Source: a virus. From it: 54,849 nt of DNA. The stretch lies in the IMG/VR virus record IMGVR_UViG_3300032116_000260, positions 1-54,849 of that record. One strand, written 5' to 3'. The notes beneath the pieces are model-generated. The model saw nothing but the letters and a program-made list of their open reading frames with translations. It was not told the DNA's origin and did not search any database. The position numbers and the translations under genes are program-made. Positions 50,081-54,849 of this stretch are shown piece after piece (the first letter of the stretch is position 1; each line of letters starts with the position of its first letter).

Positions 50081-51694
50081 TTAGAGGGTATTCAAACCAG
50101 CAACATAAATTTTTCCGTAGTAATCAGGGCGAATCATCTTCTTCGCGTAACGAGTCATCAATCCTTTTCTAGGAGTGAAGGTGTTAGGATCGTAAAGAAG
50201 TGGAGTCATGATCAATGGAACATATGGAGCGAATACAGCACCACACTCAAGGAACTGAGCACCTTTGTAACCCATAAGGATCACGTTCTCAGTCATGTAT
50301 GGGTTCTTGTATACTTTGTAGCGGCTGTTTAAAGAACCAACCTTTTGGATACCGAAGTTGAATTCCATTTTCTCGCCATCACCATCAGCAGCAAATCCAG
50401 GGATTGATTCGAGGATTGTAGCTACAGTTGGAGAACATACGAGGAAGTTAGCACCACCACGTAAAGTCAACTGATGGATTGTGTTAGAAACTTTCTGTAG
50501 TTTAGTACCTAAAGTTTGGAACCAACCACCTTGGGTGTTGTAGTAGCCAAGATCAGTAGCAGCACCAGTAGAATCTAAAGACTTGTTATTAACAGCAGTC
50601 CAACGATCAGAAGTGTAAGCATTTTGAATTAACATATCTAAAATCTCAAGATCAATTTCCATAGAAATGTACTGAGATAAGATACCAGTTAATTCAGCTT
50701 CAGCGTCGATTGAGTGGTAAGCATTCAAGTCCTGAGCAAATTCTGGAGTCCATTGTGCTTTTAACTTACGAGTTTTAGCAACAATTGCTTCAGATTTCAA
50801 CTGAACGTCAATAGAAGGGATGTCGATAGTAGCAGGAGCATTTGTAGCACCAACTTTGGTTTTTCCATCTTCAAAATCACCACGGCTATCAGGGCTATTT
50901 TGGATATCATAAAACAATGTTACTGTAGCAGCAGTTGGAGACATGTTTGCAGCTACTAAAGAACCAGTTACAATGAAAGAAGCAGTACTGTTAGCTACAG
51001 TAGTGAATGCTTGTAAAACATCTGTAGCAGCAATTGCACCAGAAGTAAATACAAAAGCACGAACACCATTTACATCATAGTTAGAAGGTAATGGAACTAA
51101 AATCTTTTTGTACTGACCAGAAGCTGCAGAAGCAGAATAGTTAGAATCAAAATTGAAATCAGACCAAGCTGCAGATCCAGTACCAGCATTGGTAACAGAA
51201 GCAGTGTATTGGTTGATAGAGTAACCAAAACGACCAGCACCATACAAAGAAGCGGTACTAGCGAAATCAGTTACATTTGAATTTGGATTAGCACTATAAA
51301 GTGAATCACCAGAACGGAAAGGTCTGATATTATTAGCATATTTGAAATCAAGATAGAATACAAGACCAGAAGGTAAGTTCATTGGTTGTACACTAACGAA
51401 TTCTTTAGCTGCAATTTCACCAAATACGCGGCGAACTAAAGGTAAAGCAACACCAGCCCAGTTTTCACTGTTGTATCCACCACCATTCATAGAGTTGGTT
51501 CCGCCAGTTACGTTAGCTTCGGTTACTAATTGCTTGGCTTGGTTCTCAAGGAGAATAGCCATTGTGTTTTTGTCATTAGTGCTGCTAATTCCTTCTAAAA
51601 GACCGGATTTAGCCCACTTGCTTGACAACTTTTTTGCATCATCCATCACCACTTTATATTGGTTAGATGATTCGAGGAGTTGTTGTACGTTCAT
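50081..51694 (-). CDS. 23: Major capsid protein precursor, gp23-like
   Basis: 537 residues (T4 gp23 521). GYNSENWAGVALPLVRRVFG followed by EIAAKEFVSVQPMNLPSGLV is the conserved start of the HK97-fold shell in gp23 proteins. LSQYISMEIDLEILDMLIQN, FLVCSPTVATILESIPGF and the C-terminal TRYAKKMIRPDYYGKIYV are also typical. SGLLE-GISS (Glu34/Gly35) fits the T4 prohead protease site (L/I-x-E followed by a small residue), so a 34-residue propeptide is probably removed. The gene ends at a strong terminator and lies 33 bases behind the scaffold gene. Confidence 0.93.
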   Translation of the reverse strand: MNVQQLLESSNQYKVVMDDAKKLSSKWAKSGLLEGISSTNDKNTMAILLENQAKQLVTEANVTGGTNSMNGGGYNSENWAGVALPLVRRVFGEIAAKEFVSVQPMNLPSGLVFYLDFKYANNIRPFRSGDSLYSANPNSNVTDFASTASLYGAGRFGYSINQYTASVTNAGTGSAAWSDFNFDSNYSASAASGQYKKILVPLPSNYDVNGVRAFVFTSGAIAATDVLQAFTTVANSTASFIVTGSLVAANMSPTAATVTLFYDIQNSPDSRGDFEDGKTKVGATNAPATIDIPSIDVQLKSEAIVAKTRKLKAQWTPEFAQDLNAYHSIDAEAELTGILSQYISMEIDLEILDMLIQNAYTSDRWTAVNNKSLDSTGAATDLGYYNTQGGWFQTLGTKLQKVSNTIHQLTLRGGANFLVCSPTVATILESIPGFAADGDGEKMEFNFGIQKVGSLNSRYKVYKNPYMTENVILMGYKGAQFLECGAVFAPYVPLIMTPLLYDPNTFTPRKGLMTRYAKKMIRPDYYGKIYVAGLNTL

Positions 51695-51727
51695 TTTTAA
51701 ACGATTTAAAATTGGGTTTTTGTTAAA

Positions 51728-52843
51728 TTAAAATTTGTTAATACCTGCTAACATCTGCCATCTAGAAACAGTTTCGTTTACTTCAACGATTTGTTTTTTA
51801 GGGGCTACACCAGCAGCTTTAGAAGCAAATCCTAATGATTCTTTGATTGTGCTTTTCTTAGATTTTTCAATAGCACCATTCATTGATTCAAAAATAGCTT
51901 TAGCTTCTTTTGTAGTAGTTGCTTTATCAAATTGAGCAATTACTTTGAGTTTTTGTGATTCGTTCAAATTCTTAGCTTTGAAGATTTTATTAACGTAAAG
52001 TAACTTAGCATTGAGTAAGTTAGTTTCGTTTAATTCGTTACGAAGAGCATTGATAGTTTCAATTGCTTCTTTCATTTCGTCTTTGTCTTCTTTTTTCTTC
52101 TTGTCGTCTTTTTTCTTAGCTTCGTAGATGTCATCATCGTCGTCAGCTTCGTCTAAAGCGTCAAGTTCAGCTAATAATTCTTCTAAATCGAAATCTTCTT
52201 CGATTTCTTCATCACCAGCTTCAGCGTCAACGTTTACAGCCACTTCATCTTCACCACCCATGTTACCCATGTCAGCGCTCATATCACCCATTTCTGGGGC
52301 TTCGCCACTACCCATTTCGGCAGAGATAATGTCTTTGATAATGTCTTTCAATTCGTCAACTGTTAAGTCGGTAATTTTGTCGGCTTCTTCAGCTTCTTCT
52401 TCTTCGGATTCCTCTTCTTCAGATTCTTCCTCTTCAGATTCTTCTTCTTCGCCTTCTTCAGCTTCGTCGAGATCTTCTTTATCTTTTTTAGCTTCATCAA
52501 GTTCATCTTCTTTACTTAATTCAGCTAAAATTTCAGATAAATCGAAATCTTCTTCAAGTTCTTCATCACCTTCTTCGAGTGCAGCGTGTCTTTCTCTAGC
52601 GCCAACATGCTGTACATCGTCTGTGCGATAAGTGCCTTGGCCAAGTGATTTTTCTTCAAGCTCTTCCTTGTCTTCAGCTTCGTCTAAATCTTCATTATCC
52701 ATTTCTTGTAACTTTGCAGCTAACATGGATTGAAGTTTTGGAGCAAGAGCTTCTTCAAGGGCAGCTTTTGCGTTTGCTAACGCAGCTTCGCGAACGGCTT
52801 TAGCGTCGGCGATAGCCTCTTTGAATAAGTCTTTGTTTGACAT
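51728..52843 (-). CDS. 22: Acidic prohead scaffold protein, gp22-like
   Basis: 371 residues from the ATG at 52843 (MSNKDLFKEAIADAKAV), chosen because AAGGAG lies 9 bases upstream; the longer in-frame start at 52927 has no support. Very acidic low-complexity parts (EEEESEEEESEEEEAEEAD and others) alternate with helices, as in T4 gp22, the main core protein that the prohead protease degrades. It lies between protease and capsid genes, the T4 order 21-22-23. The C-terminus (VSRWQMLAGINKF) repeats a motif at the start of the 194-residue protein upstream, perhaps a shared core-assembly signal. Confidence 0.75.
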   Translation of the reverse strand: MSNKDLFKEAIADAKAVREAALANAKAALEEALAPKLQSMLAAKLQEMDNEDLDEAEDKEELEEKSLGQGTYRTDDVQHVGARERHAALEEGDEELEEDFDLSEILAELSKEDELDEAKKDKEDLDEAEEGEEEESEEEESEEEESEEEEAEEADKITDLTVDELKDIIKDIISAEMGSGEAPEMGDMSADMGNMGGEDEVAVNVDAEAGDEEIEEDFDLEELLAELDALDEADDDDDIYEAKKKDDKKKKEDKDEMKEAIETINALRNELNETNLLNAKLLYVNKIFKAKNLNESQKLKVIAQFDKATTTKEAKAIFESMNGAIEKSKKSTIKESLGFASKAAGVAPKKQIVEVNETVSRWQMLAGINKF

Positions 52844-52852
52844 AAAATTGTT

Positions 52853-52858
52853 CTCCTT
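52853..52858 (-). promoter_or_regulatory. Shine-Dalgarno site of scaffold gene
   Basis: AAGGAG, 9 bases before the ATG at 52843. It is the only clear Shine-Dalgarno sequence I found among the leaders checked; the others are A-rich. It fixes the start of the scaffold gene. Confidence 0.75.
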
Positions 52859-52934
52859 AAATTTAATTGAGGAAATAAGATTATTAAGCAATCTTAATAG
52901 GGGGTTTGTAATATACCCAGGTTGCATAAAGAAT

Positions 52935-52956
52935 GGGCAACCTATTTAGGATGCCC
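52935..52956 (-). promoter_or_regulatory. Stem-loop in scaffold/capsid leader
   Basis: GGGCA...TGCCC (5 bp) plus an inner CCT/AGG pair, loop ATTT, directly behind an ATATTTAT element. If that element is a promoter, the stem-loop lies at the 5' end of the scaffold-capsid mRNA and could protect it from decay, as 5' stem-loops do in some T4 mRNAs. A weak terminator of the preceding gene is possible. Confidence 0.45.
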
Positions 52957-52964
52957 ATAAATAT
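52957..52964 (-). promoter_or_regulatory. ATATTTAT element before scaffold/capsid genes
   Basis: Sense CTACATATATTTATGGGCATC, 113 bases before the ATG at 52843, the longest leader of the set and the only one carrying a stem-loop directly after it. Confidence 0.45.
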
Positions 52965-52999
52965 ATGTAGATATTAAAAACCGTGAATTGTTTCTATAA

Positions 53000-53584
53000 T
53001 TAGGCTAAAATACTTTTAATAGCAGGATAAGCATTAACTATAGCTTCTTCTCCTTTAGCTATTGTTTTTAAAGAAGATAAAGCCCCTTGAAACCATTCAG
53101 CATCACTTAATTTTTTAACTGCTTCAATTCCATAACCAGATGCCATGCCTGCTACCATAATAGCATAAATCGCTTTTGTTGCTATTTCTAACATTTTAGG
53201 ATCTTTAATAACAAAACCTAATACTCTTTTAATTGGAGATTGGAAAGCAGCTTCATTATCATGAGCCCAATGGTGAATTTTTTCAGCAATATCTTCACCT
53301 TTTTTCCAATTTAGTAATTTAAATAGTTTTGCTGAATATTTTGAGATGAAGTTTATAAGGGTATTTGTTGTTAAAACAGCAGCAATAATACCTAAACCAG
53401 CAACTTCTTCTAATTGTTTAGGATCTTTAGATTTTAATTCTTTTTCCAAAGCACTAGCAATATTATTAGCTGCTGCCATAAATTCAGCATCAAATGCTTT
53501 TTCTTCAGCAGTATTATCTTCTATTTCAGTAATAATACCTGCTAATTGTTGCCAGCGTTTTGCTTCATTAATAAATTGTGCCAT
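53000..53584 (-). CDS. Head-associated unknown protein with LAGIITE motif
   Basis: 194 residues. The N-terminus EAKRWQQLAGIITE (7-20) matches the RWQMLAGI end of the scaffold protein and contains I-T-E, a possible prohead protease site, so it may be packed in the prohead core and trimmed. Hydrophobic segments (LGIIAAVLTTNTLINFI, AIYAIMVAGMASGYGI) could be membrane helices. The gene starts 10 bases after the protease gene. A pilot or internal head protein is possible. Confidence 0.6.
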   Translation of the reverse strand: MAQFINEAKRWQQLAGIITEIEDNTAEEKAFDAEFMAAANNIASALEKELKSKDPKQLEEVAGLGIIAAVLTTNTLINFISKYSAKLFKLLNWKKGEDIAEKIHHWAHDNEAAFQSPIKRVLGFVIKDPKMLEIATKAIYAIMVAGMASGYGIEAVKKLSDAEWFQGALSSLKTIAKGEEAIVNAYPAIKSILA

Positions 53585-53594
53585 TTTTTAATTT

Positions 53595-54212
53595 TTAACA
53601 GAGTGGACAAACACCAGTTGCGTTACAAATAATTTCAGTTATTAAACTATTTACTTTACTATAATTTTTTGTAGAACCAAATTTCTTTGATTCAGCTAAT
53701 TGCATATATGCTTGTGGAGTTGAAGGTACTGATACTAGATCCCAACACAATAATTCGAAATCATCTTGCACTTCAACTGTTTCGCCTAACTGCTTAACAG
53801 AGCCCATACCACGAGATGAAATACCAAGTGGAATACCAGACATTACTAATGCTTTAGCAATATTGCCTGAAGGTGTAGGTAATAATTGTAATTTACCCAT
53901 TAAATCATTTCCTTTCCACCATACCTCAGTAATAACGTGAGAAGTATTTGCAAGGTTTACAACAGATGCTTCAGGATGATCGAGTTCTCCTAAAGCTGTA
54001 CGTGTTTTTACTGGTCCATCTGTGTATTTTTTTACTTCTCTTTCAAGAATTTCGCGAGGATATACACGACCATTGCCATTTTTTTGTTCAGCTTCTTGTA
54101 ATTTACCAACAAGGGTAACAAGGGATTTACCTTCACCTAATTGTTTATTTTCAACAATGGTTAGATTTGCTGTTTGGAATGGTGTGTGGTCTATTAATAA
54201 TGATTTATTCAT
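53595..54212 (-). CDS. 21: Prohead core protease, gp21-like
   Basis: 205 residues (T4 gp21 212). LGELDHPE (74-81) carries the catalytic His79 and GISSRGMGS (130-138) the nucleophilic Ser, the two signatures of T4-type prohead proteases (herpesvirus-assemblin fold). KNGNGRVYPREILEREVKKY is the usual N-terminal segment. A C-terminal LITE suggests self-cleavage. It cuts scaffold and capsid precursors at (L/I)-x-E sites during head maturation. It abuts the next gene with one base between. Confidence 0.92.
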   Translation of the reverse strand: MNKSLLIDHTPFQTANLTIVENKQLGEGKSLVTLVGKLQEAEQKNGNGRVYPREILEREVKKYTDGPVKTRTALGELDHPEASVVNLANTSHVITEVWWKGNDLMGKLQLLPTPSGNIAKALVMSGIPLGISSRGMGSVKQLGETVEVQDDFELLCWDLVSVPSTPQAYMQLAESKKFGSTKNYSKVNSLITEIICNATGVCPLC

Positions 54213-54213
54213 A

Positions 54214-54849
54214 TTAGTAAAATTCAGTATATTTTGCTGTAGTTGATTTTGAGTTTAGGTTATTTACTACATTACTAGCCATTTTAAATCTTTTACCCAT
54301 ATAATCAGTATCTTTTATAGGACTTCCTTTTTTTACTGAGTTGGCAAAAGTTAAAAGCATATTAACATCGTTTTTATCTTCTTGGCTAGATGCTTTATAA
54401 TTTTCCAATTGCTTAATAACACCGTCTGTATTTTTTTTAATCATATTATATACATGATTATAAGCATCTTGATTGCTCATTTTTTCAATACCACCACCTT
54501 TTTGTATAGTAGCTTCAATACCCGCTGTTTGTTTAATTTGGTTTTGTTGAGCTTGAGTAAATTGAGATGAAGCAAGTAAAGAACCTAATATAGCAGTAGT
54601 CATTAATCCCTTTTTAGCATATGATTTAATTTTATCTAAAAAAGAATCAAATCCTTCATTTAAATTATTTAAAATATCATCTGCAATTTCTTGTTCTTCA
54701 GGAGATAATCCTTCATTTTTAGCATTCATATCATCACGACCATCATAATATTCAGCAATTACTTCACGTACAACTTCTTCTAATGATGATTTAAATTTAT
54801 CAAATGAAGCACCTAAATCTTTTTTATCACCAACAGAGGGTAATTGTCC
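54214..54849 (-). CDS. Unknown head-region protein, 5' end outside window
   Basis: The frame stays open to the right edge: 40 codons (…SFDKFKSSLEEVVREVIAEY…) precede the ATG at 54729 without a stop and read like protein, so the ATG is probably internal and the gene is cut by the window end. 211 residues are visible. It has a hydrophobic stretch (GLMTTAILGSLLASSQF) and a LNEGF site that fits the prohead protease rule. In T4, small core genes 67 and 68 precede gene 21. Function unknown. Confidence 0.55.
   Translation of the reverse strand, partial: GQLPSVGDKKDLGASFDKFKSSLEEVVREVIAEYYDGRDDMNAKNEGLSPEEQEIADDILNNLNEGFDSFLDKIKSYAKKGLMTTAILGSLLASSQFTQAQQNQIKQTAGIEATIQKGGGIEKMSNQDAYNHVYNMIKKNTDGVIKQLENYKASSQEDKNDVNMLLTFANSVKKGSPIKDTDYMGKRFKMASNVVNNLNSKSTTAKYTEFY

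Noticed and set aside
52128-52631. Plus-strand 167-codon Ser-rich frame
   Set aside because: Complement of the Glu/Asp-rich scaffold sequence (GAA/GAG/TCT read backwards), inside a well supported gene.
52844-52927. Upstream ATG of the scaffold gene (MQPGYITNPL…)
   Set aside because: The added 28 residues do not resemble scaffold sequence, and the AAGGAG site belongs to the ATG at 52843.
1-54849. tRNA genes, integrase or attachment sites, insertion sequences
   Set aside because: Gaps between genes are short and none folds as a tRNA by eye; no recombinase or transposase sequence is present.

Overview
The window is part of the genome of a large contractile-tailed (T4-like, myovirus-type) bacteriophage. 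The T4-type virion genes can be recognised by sequence and by their order. Read in transcription order, from high to low coordinates, they are: prohead protease (gp21-like), acidic scaffold (gp22-like), major capsid protein (gp23-like), neck proteins (gp13- and gp14-like), tail terminator (gp15-like), sheath (gp18-like), tube (gp19-like), gp26-like assembly protein, tape measure, LysM-type baseplate protein (gp53-like) and a hub protein with a lytic domain. All genes lie on the minus strand and are tightly packed. DNA is AT-rich. Nearly all starts have A-rich leaders without a Shine-Dalgarno sequence, which is typical of Bacteroidota and their phages, so I infer a Bacteroidota host (inference only). 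No tRNA, CRISPR array, insertion sequence or integrase was seen.

Layout from the left. 1-2987: replication genes (gp32-like ssDNA-binding protein, a short family A DNA polymerase, two unknowns). 3038-13325: baseplate and tail-assembly genes. 13415-15663: tail tube and sheath. 15740-16789: four small genes. 16828-26585: a cluster of glycosyltransferases and methyltransferases with large fused proteins. 26585-29695: five consecutive genes for 2-oxoglutarate/Fe(II) oxygenases. 29695-44782: two small genes and three very large fibre or adhesin genes, two of them with Gly-X-Y (collagen-like) Ser/Thr-rich segments and one with nested beta-propellers. 44834-49284: tail terminator and neck genes. 49318-49989: PhoH-like ATPase. 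50081-54849: capsid genes. There is no gene-free stretch over 300 bases once the +1-frame coding segment at 12326-12608 is counted.

Three things stand out. First, the 1732-residue fibre protein is a nested structure: a beta-sandwich domain is split by seven delta-60 (propeller) repeats, and four of those seven each carry an inserted block of exactly six kelch-like repeats. Second, a 91-codon reading frame without its own start lies in the +1 frame behind the gp26-like gene, directly upstream of the tape measure gene, with a run of seven U at the junction. This is the classic place for a programmed-frameshift tail assembly chaperone. Third, glycosyltransferases (one with a TibC-like Cys-rich C-terminal half), FkbM-type methyltransferase domains and five tandem oxygenases sit between the tail genes and fibres made of Gly-Ser-Ser/Gly-Thr-Ser repeats. 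This suggests a phage-encoded system that modifies its own fibres.

The gaps between transcription units nearly all contain the 8-mer ATATTTAT in the sense direction, and several carry hairpin terminators. This gives a plausible picture of late promoters and insulated units.
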